A stretch of DNA of 64,000 bases, taken from Botryotinia globosa. Taxonomy: Eukaryota > Ascomycota > Leotiomycetes > Helotiales > Sclerotiniaceae. The stretch spans positions 2,046,001 through 2,110,000 of the forward strand of contig RCSZ01000009.1 of NCBI GenBank assembly GCA_014898425.1, written 5' to 3'. Under the pieces are notes generated by a model. The model was not told the DNA's origin. It made no database searches and saw nothing but the letters and a program-made list of their open reading frames with translations. This document shows, one piece after another, positions 47,392 through 59,816 of the stretch; the stretch's first letter is position 1, and each line of letters begins with the position of its first letter. The position numbers and the translations under genes were made by a program.

Positions 47392-48291
47392 ATGTCGGCA
47401 ACAGAAGCTACCCAGAAGAAGACCTTCGGAAAATCGACCCGGGTCGTTTCCAACGAGAAGGCACAAAAGTACTACCCGGCAGAGGATGTCTCCGCTCCAA
47501 GAAAGGTAAATACAAGAGGACCCTTTTTTTGAAAGAGATGGCAGAACGTTGGATGGAATATTGTCAAATTTGAAAAACAACGAGGCGCGGGATTCAAATA
47601 TATGGGACTTTGCGATTACAATTGCAATCGGCAGACATTTCATTTTGATATCAACCAGATCGCCACTACATTACATCACTGCATCGCATTTTTAGATAAT
47701 GTTTTATGGTTTAAAGAACCCCATCACTAACAATCAATTCTCCAGGTCCGCAAGTCCATCAGACCATCTAAAGTTAGACCATCCCTCGAACCCGGAAAAG
47801 TCCTGATCCTCCTCGCCGGTCGTTTCCGTGGCAAGCGTGTCGTTCTCTTGAAGGCACTCGACCAAGGTGTTCTCCTCGTTACCGGCCCATTCAAGGTCAA
47901 CGGTGTCCCAATCCGCAGAGTCAACGCCCGCTACGTTATCGCCACCTCTACCAAGGTTGATTTGGAGGGTATCGACTCAGCAAAGATTGAGGAGCTCTCA
48001 AACCCAAAGTACTTTGCCAGAGAGAAGTCAGAGAAGAAGGCATCAGAAGAGGCTTTCTTCAAGCAAGGCGAGAAGCCAGAGGTAAGATCTTATGCTGGAT
48101 ATATGTCACAATTACATGAATTTAACAAATCAAAACAGAAGAAGCAACCATCCTCCAGCCGCGCAGCAGACCAAAAGACCATCGACAAGGCCATCCTTTC
48201 CAGCCTCAAAAAGACCCCAGAACTCGCCAGCTACCTCGGTAGCTCTTTCAGCCTTCGCAAGGGTGATAAGCCACACGCAATGGTATTTTAA
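47392..48291 (+). CDS. rpl6: 60S ribosomal protein eL6 (L6)
   Basis: Three exons (47392-47505, 47746-48081, 48139-48291) give 200 residues. The core [19 protein letters not shown] and [20 protein letters not shown] is the eL6 family signature; the C-terminal [19 protein letters not shown] completes it. It is a structural protein of the large ribosomal subunit. The 240-base first intron is long compared with the others here, common for fungal ribosomal protein genes. Length and motif order are normal. Confidence 0.95.
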
Positions 48292-49004
48292 ATATGTGTT
48301 GTGGAGATTGGGGGGAATGGGTACATTTGGGCGCGGATGTGGGAAAATTCTACAGTCGATTTGACGAGTCGCTTCTTGCATCTTGACCTCTGAATGGGCA
48401 TGGGTCGTCTCATTGTGAAGGGCGCTATGTAATCTGATTTGCAATGATGAAGAAAACCACAAAGCAATGATATCTTTTTTTACGCGGCTGATTGTGAGAT
48501 ATGTGATTTCAGGATGATCTTTGGCAGGTGAAGAGTATGGATGGGAGTGTGGTAGACATGCATTTCAAAGGATGAATTTGTGACGACATCAGCCCGTCAA
48601 CATGTGTCCATGTGAAAGTCGCGGGGTGCAATGCCCAAGTGCAATCCAATCTATTCTGTGGAATTAGTAAAGGGTGGTTAAAGTTAATTATTGCCAAGCC
48701 ACGTTTTCTACCTGTCATACCAAAAACTACGCAAAGCGCTATCTTTGGTCATGCCCAATTTGATTTTATATTCATGTGATGAAAGTTTACGCGCTAGCAC
48801 TGATACTCTTGGAATTCAAAGGATCCCCGGACCAGCTAACGCAAGGCTGGGGCGCTGTTGGAATAGTCCTCCACCGGCACTAGCAAAAACACAATTTTAG
48901 TCTCACTGAATCTGCGCAAAACCCATGTATCAAGATCGTTCCTTGCCTAATTCCCGGTTCATTTCTCCTTTCTCCATGCCTCCCACTACCTCGACTCCAC
49001 AACT
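48292..49004. other. intergenic between convergent genes
   Basis: 3' flanks of eL6 and dipeptidyl peptidase III. No gene or repeat recognised. Confidence 0.6.
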
Positions 49005-51544
49005 TTAAACGTCTCTCTCCGCGAAACTCCTAATCATTCCCTCGCAACTCGCCTCATACTCCTTCAACTCCACCTTGCCATCTTCTCCTAATACCGTATT
49101 TGCCTGCACAAAAACCTTTCTCGGTTGCTTACACTTCAACACCTGATCTCTGACTTTCTGTCCCCAATATTCTGGCTCTACGTAACACATATCGTTGTAT
49201 ACCTTGACACCTGTTTCTACATCCGCAATAGATTTATAGATGTGTAATTTTTGAAGGTAGGATTCTACAGCTTGACGACCGACCGTAGGAATGAGGTGAC
49301 GCTTGAGGTTGATTGTTAGATCTGAGAGATCGGGATTAGAATGGGTGATGGTGCAGAAGGATTCAGGAGCTGAGAGGAAACATTGGAGGATGGAGAAGCG
49401 AGCTTGAGAATGTGCTTGGCCCCATTTGGTGGAGCGGGGGTCCCACTGGATAAAGTTAGTACTTGGTTGTTCCTTTTGCGAGAAGATTTCAAGGGAGGAT
49501 ACATACGATCTCTAAAGAGCAAACACCCATCCTAGCCATAGATAACCAGGCTGCATACAAAACATCGCCAGCTTCATTGTTCATATCAGGTGTTCCATCA
49601 CCGTAGCCGAAGATCTTTAGAACCTCGAAATCACAACTGAGGGCCATGGCGATAGCTTCAGCTCTACACTCTTCATAACTTGAGGCTACACTTCCAAATA
49701 CAGATCCCCATGTTTGTCCAGGCTTATACCATGTAGTGATTGGCTTTCCAGTGAGGGGATTGACAGGAGGATTCTTGATGTCGAAATTATAGACGCCCGG
49801 TTTGGTTTCTTGAAGTAATTTCCCGGTTCCATGACCAAGTAGCTCGTGGACTCCTACTTGTACCTCGAAGGCTGCATCACGATACTTGGAAAACACTTCA
49901 AGGTCTTCATCTCTGATAAATGGGATCTTCTCGTTGGGTGCTTTGGCGGATAACACGTTGCCTAATGAGACATTTTTGAACCCTTCGGTTTGTCTGATAT
50001 CGTCATAGTTGGGCTGTAATATTAGTCAGTAGTGTTGAAAGGTTCTATACAATTAAAGGTTCCTTACAATGTTAATACCTGCTGGAATTCCAGCTCCAGC
50101 AAACGTCAAAACTTCAAGACTTGTGAAATCTGGGCTCAAGAATTTATCTTTTTCGAATTCTGTTCCCCAAGGTAATTTGGGAATGAGGCTCTCAGCAGCA
50201 TTGACAAGACCGCCGAAGGCACGAGTACGTTCAGCGTTTACCATAGCGGCAAATCCTAATCAAATTATTCGTCAATATTATTGTCTCGAAACTCGAAAAT
50301 ATGAAAGACATACCCTGGAATTCAGCCCTCACACCCTGAGGATCTCTCAAAGTCTCGATAAATCCAATGTTAGATTCAACCGAAGGCCCCTTATCTCTGA
50401 TCCAATATCTTTGCGAATCCTTGAAGACTTGCGATGAACCGGTTTCAAATGATTTAGCATAAGCTTCATACATGTCCTTCTGTGTATTATTTGCTGCATT
50501 CTCGGCAGCTTTCTTGCAATTCTCGGCAATCAGAGCTAACTCTTTTGAATGATCACCAAACGCAATCTTCAGCTCACTGCCCTTTAGTGGGCCTTCCTCG
50601 ATGGTGAAATCGGTTTCCTTTCCAATATCGCTACCTTCAGATGGTACACTTGTGACGGCTGAAGCAAGCAAAACTTCGAATGATCCTTCGGGAGTCTTTC
50701 TCAACCTTGTGTTTTCCTATTTGATGGGTCAACAATACGAGCAGGCCAACAAATGCGGTTTACTTACCACAAGCAACCCTTTCTGCTCCAAGAAATCACC
50801 CACTGCAATGATATCCGATTTGGTGATGCTGGTTGAATCGGGATAATAATTGGTCAAATGTCCATCATCAGGAAACCCAAGATGCATCAATCCAGGGTCT
50901 TGAGTTGGGAAGATAGCCCCTTTGGTTGCTTCATAATGTTGCTTTGCTTTTGGAGAAAGCGCAGCCAAAGCTTCAAAGACTTTCTCGTCACATCTTGGGA
51001 TGATCTTGGAATCTCCAAAAAACTTGTAGTTTCCGCAATTACCAAGAAACTATAAACGATTAGATCTGTATTCTGAATCTCGTCCCATTCGTCTTATTGT
51101 ACTCACTTGACCACAATACTCGAGGAAGAATTTCAAATCTGCATCACTAATCCCAGCTTTCTTTTGAGCGGAACTCCAGTTACCACCAAAAGACTTGTGA
51201 AGTTCAACGATAAAATCGTAGATGTCTTCGGACTCTGGTGAAACTTGTCTTAAAGTGATACGTGTGCCATGAACGGATGCTCTGTCGTGTAATGTCAGCT
51301 GACGTTCTTGCAAACGATTCACACACTTCGAGCTAACGCCAAGTATCCAGATAAACTTCGTATCCATAATGAATGTGCACGCGATTGAAGCTCTCCAAAT
51401 CCCCGAAATTCAGACATACCTGCTAATATAATGAGCATATCTTTTTTCTTTATCAGAAAGCGCCTCAAAATGCTTTTTAATCTCAAGCTGAACGACACTA
51501 GGGGGGGAATCCGCAAGGAAGTGTTTGAGTTCCTGAGCATTCAT
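49005..51544 (-). CDS. dipeptidyl peptidase III (M49 zinc metallopeptidase)
   Basis: Seven exons (51544-51420, 51281-51107, 51049-50768, 50716-50314, 50255-50068, 50013-49507, 49445-49005) join in phase to 706 residues, the family's normal length. The M49 zinc motif HELLGH is at about 447-452 and EECRAE at about 505-510, spaced as in human DPP III. The enzyme removes dipeptides from the N-terminus of short peptides, normally in the cytosol. ATG 51544 ([13 protein letters not shown]) gives the standard start just before the conserved [10 protein letters not shown] region. The frame stays open upstream to an ATG at 51724, giving a 766-residue form (see next entry). An AT-rich transposon lies 180 bases upstream of that ATG. 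Confidence 0.95.
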
Positions 51545-51724
51545 TGTAGAGAATTTTCGTTGGAATCGTTGTATTTTATGGAATGAAGATGGTATCAGAA
51601 GATGTTGAGAAAAAGATCTGGTGTTGAAATGGCGGGGAAGGCAAGGGCGATGAGGCTGACGTGGGGTGAAACAATGAGCCAATGAATATGCATGTTTCAA
51701 GCGCCCCGGCAAACATTTGGACAT
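51545..51724 (-). other. possible mitochondrial presequence extension of DPP III
   Basis: Sixty codons open in frame with DPP III from ATG 51724. The peptide has no Asp or Glu, is rich in Arg, Lys, Ser and His, and includes RSFSQHLLIP and RFQRKFST just before the internal Met. These are mitochondrial presequence properties. Both ATGs have A at -3. It may be a genuine alternative start or simply 5' leader. Confidence 0.45.
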
Positions 51725-51904
51725 TCTCAAGTGGTGTTTTCTTTAATAAGCGTAGGTTTCTGATATGATATGCATGCTACGAAGAATTTACTCAATTTTT
51801 GTATGGAAAGATCATTGACAGCAATTATGATAGGTTGGTGGTAGATATTTTATACTCACACGGACCACACGTGAGACGGCCTTGATGAGTGAGTTTCAAG
51901 AATA

Positions 51905-53899
51905 TCCCCTATACCGCTGAGAACGGGCTCCCTTATTTAACAAGGATCTTATCAATCAATTAGATTATTAGAATTATAAGAATTCTTATAACATTTGGAT
52001 TATATTTTATAATAATTATTGAAATATTTATTATTATTATATAAATAGATATTATATTCTTAATATCCTTATATATTTTATTATCTTATTCTTTTTTATC
52101 TAAAATTAATAGATTTTTCTTTTAAAACAATTCTATTTCTGTTATAAAATCCTCTTTTATAATAATAACAATCCTTTTTTTTCAATATCTTTATATAATG
52201 ATAGTAAAGAGATAGTATAGAATTATAAATTCAATCTTTATAATTTCGATTCAAATAAGCTTATTTGATTTTAGATTTAAATTTGTTGATTAATTTTTGA
52301 AAAATTAATTTTTGAAAATCAATATAATTTGGGGAATTTGTATTATCATTTTTCGATATTATTTCTTTATATATCAAATAGCAATTGATTAAAACAATAA
52401 TTAAAAATTATTGTTTTATAGTTTGATAATTTCTATAATATATTTGTTGATATTTTGATATAAATGAATGTAATTGATTCTTTATATTGATAATATTTAT
52501 ATTATAATTATAATTATCAAAAAGAATCGGAATAATTAATTCTTTTTTTATATTATTTCCAAATATAATTTTAGTTATTTTAACTTTCGAAGAAATAGGT
52601 TTTGATTGTTTTTGTATTTTATGAATAAAAGCTTTTCTATTATATATTGTAAATTGAATTAAAACTAGTATATTATTCTTCTATATTATATAATATATTA
52701 AATTCGAAAAAAATATTATAAAAATAATTGTTTTTTATAGTATATTATCTTTTTTATTATTGTTTTTCTTTTTTATAATTAGATTTTTATAAATTTTAAA
52801 ATTCGGTTGATATATCTTTGTTATAATATATTTTGAATAATATATATATTTCAAAAAGTTGATTGAAATAAAAAGATTATTGAAATAAAAATGATATAAA
52901 GTTTTAAGTAATTTTTATACTAAATATAGAATTATTATTTATATTTTATTTATATATTTTTCTTTATTCATCAATTTCAAAAGGGAAGATATAATTATAT
53001 CTATAAGATTATTCGTTTTTCTTGTTTTATATCAAATCTATATTATAAAAAAATCTCGATTTATAATTACTTATACTTTAAATCCTATAGATATAGATTT
53101 ATTTCTAATAAATATAATATATTTTGATTAGTTATTGTACTATACAATACATTCATTAATTGAAATTCAATTTTGAGGTTTTTATATTAAAAAATTGATA
53201 TTTTAAATATAATCTAATAATAGATTGATTTAAAATAAAGTATATTAGTATATAAAATATAAATTGAAAGATTGAAATTTCATTTTTTTAAAAATGTTTT
53301 TTATTTTAGGGGATGATATACAGTATTTTATATAAATCTTTTTGAATTTAATTTGTAATATAAAATGTACAAAATCATATTTATTTTTATTATTTTTATA
53401 TTTCTAATAAATTGTAATTGTATATTCAATATAAATCGATATATATATATATATATTTATATATAAATAAATCTTATTTATTATAATTAGATATTATAAA
53501 AATATCTATGAATTTGATAATTCTTTGTTTTTCAATATTTATATATATAAATTCATCCATTTTATAATCGATTTTATCATTTTAATAAGAAAATAGAGAT
53601 AAAATAGAATAAGTGTATTGTAATGTTGAGAATTGATTGATAGAATAAGTTTTCGATTGAAATCAATGTATTTTATAGGTTTGAAATAAATCTTTGTTTT
53701 TGAAATAGGGGTAATATCTGAATATAGTATCCTTTTATTAGTGGAATCAAATTCTATATTATTTGAGATTATATTAATAGAATTATTGTATACAATATAT
53801 TTATTGATTTTTTTATTTTCAATATTATACACAAAGTTGTTGATATTCTTACACTGTGTATAAACCACTTTTGAAGCCCGTTCTCAGCGGTATAGGGGA
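51905..53899. mobile_element. AT-rich degenerate DNA transposon with 25-base TIRs and TA duplication
   Basis: The ends are perfect 25-base inverted repeats at 51905-51929 (starting TCCCCTATACCGCTGAG) and 53875-53899, each bordered by TA (51903-51904 and 53900-53901). The 1,995-base span and TA target duplication fit the Tc1/mariner or pogo/Fot1 class. The inside is almost only A and T, with no transposase readable; the minus frame 53539-53868 is AT-driven. The GC-rich ends contrast with the interior, consistent with C-to-T type (RIP-like) mutation of an old copy. No transposase domain was recognised, so class is inferred from ends and size only. Confidence 0.8.
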
Positions 53900-53901
53900 T
53901 A

Positions 53902-54624
53902 GGAAAGCAACAGAGGTATTTGAATAAGTGTGTACTGTAGGTATGCTCCGCGGGTATACAAGAATGGTCGTTGCGATTCTTGTCGAGATATTCTGTGATC
54001 CGTCTAGAAGAATGATACTCTCGTCAAACAGACGCAAGATATGTATCTGGTTGAACAAGAATCATATCATGACAAGACCCCCGGCCGCTCATTCATAGAC
54101 CAGAATAGTATATCATAAGGGTACCGATCACAAGCTTCGAGTGCCTTCAATTGGAGCTTGTAGGTTGATGGTAAGATGTTCTAGTAGTCCTTAACTCATA
54201 CTATGAGTCCAGCACCTGGGCAGTCCATGATATCCAAGTTCGGCCCAGGAGAATAGTCGTGAGAGATGAGATGCAATTGAGATCTATAGAAATGACTGTT
54301 TTGCTGTGGTCCTAATAGTAATTTCCTAGTTGAAATTCACCCAACGAACCTTTCTTGTTTCTACTTGATCCTTATTAATGTTTTAATGTTTTCCATCGTT
54401 AATGTGAAGTCCTTGCATGGAGTGAAGCAGTAAAGCTCGATCTGAAGGGTAATTTCCTGTTCACGTGATCTGGAAAAGTTCTTGCCATTTTCGGTCCTTC
54501 ATTAGCGAAATTTTAGCGTCTCCCACAACAATTTTGATTTTCCGCGATCTTGAACTTCTTACCAAGACGACGGCCAGCAAATTACACCTTTTCGCCATTT
54601 ACGACATTCGACAAATCGGCCAAG
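53902..54624. other. intergenic, uL6 upstream region
   Basis: Ordinary composition resumes immediately after the transposon. A CACGTG E-box lies at about 54463. Nothing else recognised before the uL6 start. Confidence 0.5.
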
Positions 54625-55537
54625 ATGAAGTACATTCATTCCGAAGAGACTCTGACCATCCCAGAGGGTGGTAAGTACGGTGTTTCTTATTTTTGGATCG
54701 TTGAAATCGGCAGAGGAGAAGAATGAATTCAAGCTCGAGGGAATTGGTGAAGCGCATCGAGGAACACTGGATGGAATTCTGTTGCAGATGAGAAATGAAT
54801 GCTGATCGATTTAATTGAATAGTCAAGGTCGCCATCAAATCCCGTCAAGTTACCGTTGAGGGACCAAGAGGTAATTTACAATTCCTACACACCAATCGAC
54901 AGTCAACCAGATCGCAAATCTAATACATTCGAAATAGGCAAACTCCACAAGGATCTTAGCCATTTGGCAGTAAACTTCTCCCAACCAAAGAAGGATGTCA
55001 TCAAGATCGAGCTTCACCACGGAGCCCGCAAGAACGTCGCTACTCTCCGAACCGTCCGTACTCTCATCAACAACTTGATCATCGGTGTTACCAAGGGTTT
55101 CAAATACAAGATGAGATATGTCTACGCACATTTCCCAATTAACGTCAACGTTGAGAAGGGACCAGAGGATATCCCAGTTGTTGAGATCAGGTATGATGGT
55201 CCACAAGGAAAGAAATTCTGGCTGAGAGAAGGAAATGCTGATTATTTGGGAATAGAAACTTCATCGGCGAGAAGATCGTCCGTAAGGTTCAAATGAGAGA
55301 AGGTGTTGCTGTCGAGCCATCGAAGAACGTCAAGGATGAGCTTCAATTGTCTGGCAACTCCCTTGAGGATGTTTCCCAATGCGCCGCCGATATCCAACAA
55401 ATCTGCAGAGTACGAAACAAGGATATCCGAAAGGTGGGCACAAAAATCCTTATCCGTTAGCATTCTTTGTACTAACAACCTAATAGTTTTTGGACGGTTT
55501 GTATGTCTCAGAGAAGGGTAACATTGTTGAGGAATAA
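54625..55537 (+). CDS. rpl9: 60S ribosomal protein uL6 (L9)
   Basis: Five exons (54625-54670, 54823-54870, 54938-55190, 55256-55433, 55487-55537) give 191 residues, the same length as yeast Rpl9. It opens [16 protein letters not shown], continues [16 protein letters not shown] and [17 protein letters not shown], and ends [20 protein letters not shown]. All are uL6 landmarks. It is a structural large-subunit protein near the GTPase centre. Five short exons in under 1 kb is typical for filamentous ascomycetes. Confidence 0.96.
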
Positions 55538-56901
55538 ATGGAAGGCATTTGTGGTGGTCACCTTTTCTTACATTCATGATATGTATTGGGAGCATTAAAA
55601 GGGTTACTTTGCATATTGTGTAGCAAGGTGCTCGGAATGAATATCTTGCGCAACCAAACAACTACCTGCGGTTCCAAACTTTGAAACGATCGATACCACG
55701 GTGACCTGGATTGTAATGATGGACAATTTGGTAGAAGGGCGTGCCAGTGCAACGATTTGGGGAGAGCTTTTGAGGAATCAATGAACCAATTATGGACCCT
55801 TTCGATTATCATGGCATAATGTTTCCTGTCTGAGTTTTTGCAATTGATGGAATATCTGACAGTGCAATATACAGGCCTAGTAATTATTCAGTTCACTTCC
55901 ATCCCCATACAGAGGCACCACCACGACTGGACTCGACTCATCCTACCGATTAAATAGGATTCTCGGCTATATCACCCTTCATAGCACTCCCAGCTATCCT
56001 CTCCGCATTCATTCCTCGTCTCGTTTTCATCCAATCTATCCCCTTTTGCCAGTCCAGGTCTTTTTAGTTCCCAATACTACAGCCATTTCTGTTATTTCTG
56101 TTTCATACTGTTGACATGCCCATACACCTCTCGCCATTTCCTTTCCCGCCTCTGTTTTCCATCATGCAAACGGGATCTCAAAAGTAGACTTTATAGAAGT
56201 ATTTCTCCTACTCTATTCGGTCAGTCTTGATCCCTATATCAACACACACTCTTTGTTCTTCGTGGATGAGGAGGCACGATTTCACTATTTATGTTTTCTG
56301 CAGATTTGTGTGGAGGAAATTTTAAGGATCGTGTGGACATTTCGATGAAGTAAAAAGCTTATCTTAGGGTGAGCGGTATAATTTTGAAGGAGGGTATGAT
56401 GGTTTAGTGGGTGTAAAGTAGGGGCAAAAGTTGCCGGATTACATGATTCAGATAATGAAAGATACCAATAAACTTGTTTGATCAATTCATCCTTTATGCT
56501 CCTACTGTTTGAATTATTTTAAAGGGTGTTAATGAATTAGTCTCGAATGTCATACAATCTGTATTCCTTAACCTCTCTTGCTCCTTCCTTCGGACTGCAT
56601 GGTTCGGGTTTCTATGAACACTTTTGTGCTCAACCATTTGATGAAGTGAGGTCAATCATGAATCATCGTGAAACCTATCACCGTGCTTATTATCTCATTG
56701 GCAACACATGCATTCATACATACGTACCTACACTTCCGAGGCCATTGCTCAAAACTACACTATTCAATAGTACAGACCAGTAGTAGAATCACCACCGCCC
56801 TGTGATTCTACACAGTAACATACACAAGTCGTCGTCTCTTATGTTCTTGCGTATACGTTCCTGTCATTTTTCTACCCGTTGATATCCGTCCAAAACTAGG
56901 C

Positions 56902-56957
56902 ATTCAAGATTCAAGATTCAAGATTCAAGATTCAAGATTCAAGATTCAAGATTCAAA
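56902..56957. repeat. ATTCAAG heptanucleotide repeat
   Basis: Eight perfect copies in a row. Confidence 0.95.
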
Positions 56958-57306
56958 CCGTTCAGCATCGCCCTCTTTCACACTTATTTTATTTCTTTTT
57001 CCTTTTCATGCTTATACTTGGGCAATTGAATTGTATAGCGATATTTTCCTTCAGATTGCTTCAAGTTCCGAATTTCGAATCTCACCGAGAACATTTCGTC
57101 TCGTCTCGTCTCGTCTCGTCTTGTCTCGTCATTTCTCAGTGGAGGATGTGGACGAGAAGGGGGAGGAGAACGAGAAACGAAATCACAGACCCCTATCTTA
57201 TTCAATATATTGAGTCTTTTGTTAGTTGTAGAGAGAGTATAATAGGATTGATTTGCTGTGATTACTATTATAATTTTTGCTATTTTTATAATTCTTATAG
57301 TTATAT

Positions 57307-57366
57307 ATATCTATTTATTTATCTATTTATTTATCTATTTATTTATTTATTTATTTATTTATCTAT

Positions 57367-57405
<39 letters not shown>

Positions 57406-57483
57406 TCTATTTATTTATTTATTTATTTATCTATTTATCTATCTATCTATTTATTTATCTATCTATCTATCTATCTATCTATT
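57307..57483. repeat. TTTA to TCTA tetranucleotide array, left
   Basis: TTTA units with scattered TCTA, turning to pure TCTA at the 3' end. Confidence 0.95.
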
Positions 57484-57645
57484 TGTGAGGACTGTGAACT
57501 GAAAAGGAGTTGTTTTAATGGTTTAGTTATTGATAAAGATCTAAGAGGAAGTTGGAAGCGAGGCTTCCAACTTATACTTGAAAGGACTAGCTAAAATGGC
57601 TAGTATAACCGGTCACGTGTAGAGAGGGTCTGTGCGCCCTCACAC
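57484..57645. repeat. 162-base hairpin-rich segment between two arrays, possible MITE or repeat fragment
   Basis: Contains a perfect 11-base stem AAGTTGGAAGC/GCTTCCAACTT with a 3-base loop (57549-57573), a second stem ACTAGC/GCTAGT (57586-57604) and CCGGTCACGTG at about 57609. The ends carry GTGAGG and CCCTCAC as short imperfect inverted repeats. Confidence 0.45.
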
Positions 57646-57892
<247 letters not shown>

Positions 57893-59816
57893 AAAGTAAA
57901 TTCATTTCACATCATTCAACATTATATCATCCATTCCTTTTTCCTCTCTTTCTTTCTCGATAACATATCGTCATAGGGTCCTATCATTATAACTTCTCTC
58001 TCCCCCCCCCCTTTCTAGTCAATATAAAAAACTCCCTATCCTATTATATTCCATCTTATTTTATGTTGGGCTGTTAAATATCGATATTATCAATTATATA
58101 TCAATAGCGTTGATAATATGATTCTTTCATATTTATCCACAGTCATACTTATTCACATCTGTTTGTATGTGAGTGATACTAATCGCTTTGATTCATTTAT
58201 ATGTGTTTATATAGATGTTTATATATATACATACATGTCTATACGCACATATGTATAGAGAGGGTTTGATATGAGAGAATGAGAGAATGGGAGAATGCAC
58301 GAATACATATTAAATTCTAGATTCATGATACCCTCCTATATTTTCCATCCTTCTTCCATTCTTCTTTCCTAATTTCCTCCGTGATTTCCATATTACTGGT
58401 TAGAACTTCTTGAGCCAGCTTTTTGCCACAAAAAGTTTGAAGGGGTGGGAGGTTGGAAGTTGAGAGGTACTTTTTGTAGATGGATATTTATGAGTAGAGA
58501 TTTATGAGTAGAGATTGGGATGGGGATGGGGATGGGGATTGGGATAAGGATGGGATTGGGATTGAGATAGACAGAGTAGTTATATATTCTGAGTGGTTCA
58601 ATCGAGAAGTATATCTAGGTACCTCCTATCTATCGATACCGAGGAGATAACTATTAATAGGAGTTTAATGGTTGTTTTTAAGAAGGAAGAATGAGATGAG
58701 GAAAGAAGAGGGAAGAAGAGGCGAGTCTATGTGTGATGTCTTTCTCTCTTGAGAAAAAGAAAGAGAGAAAGAAGGAAGGATGAATAGTTGAGAATGTATA
58801 TTTAATGTATATCTAATCATCTCCTATTATTTTTCGTCATATTTGCATCGACATGTTGTATGATTACATCACATCACATCACATCACATCAATCCAGCAC
58901 ATCGCTACCGACATGAACGAAGAAAAGAAGTCAGAAGTGACGCAAAGGAAACAAACCACAAATAGCATATTTCACAAACTCGCAGAAAAGGAAGACGTTG
59001 AGTAAATTTTTAATGGGTTTTTTTATTCGTAGAAGCCGCTGTATGCATGCATACATTTACTCAATGTATATGCACGTATGTATGTATGTAAGTATGTAAG
59101 TATGTATAACCCTCCCCCTTCTCACACACATCCATTCATTCAATCATTCCATAGGTGCCTACCCAACCTCCAAAACCATTATCCGTTCCGCTCATCACAC
59201 ATTCATTAACCCAACCTTTCTTACCACCCAACCAGTTCATTTCATGTCCCCTTTCCTCATTCATCCCTTCGTACAAATGTCGTAAAAATACAAAAGCTCC
59301 CGATACCCTTCGTCTCATCTCGTGTATACTATGTACGCATGCCCGCTCAAATTGGTATAAACGCTTCCATGCTTTCGTCACATATAGCAAGCAAGCAGGA
59401 TTGAAGTTTGCGAGGTAAACCGAGCCACCCACCCATTCATTCATCATTCCTCGTGCATATTCATCTCTTCTTCCTCCATCTCATTCTTTTGATGTGAAAG
59501 AAAAGAAAGCAGGAAAGGAAAGGAAAGGAAATGAAATGCAAAAAATGAAAAGGAAAATTATAAACAAAAAATAAAACAAATAACGCCAGAGAAATGAATC
59601 AAATCGCTAATGCCTGCCGGAAAAATCTCTCGAATCTCTTCAATTCGTATTTTTCATGTGTATGTTTTTTTGTTGGTGCTGTCTTTGTGTTGTTTTTGAT
59701 ATGTGAGAGGGTGGATAATCTCATGAGTATGTATGAGATGATCTTCAAATAAAAGTAAATCGAGATGGTCTAGTGAGAATAGACTAGATCGTCAAAGATA
59801 CGATAGGAAATGAGAA

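Noticed and set aside
53539..53868. 109-codon minus frame as transposase remnant
   Set aside because: Composition fully explained by AT richness; no transposase motif visible.
59136..59447. 103-codon minus frame
   Set aside because: No domain, no signal peptide, overlaps another frame on plus strand; treated as chance.
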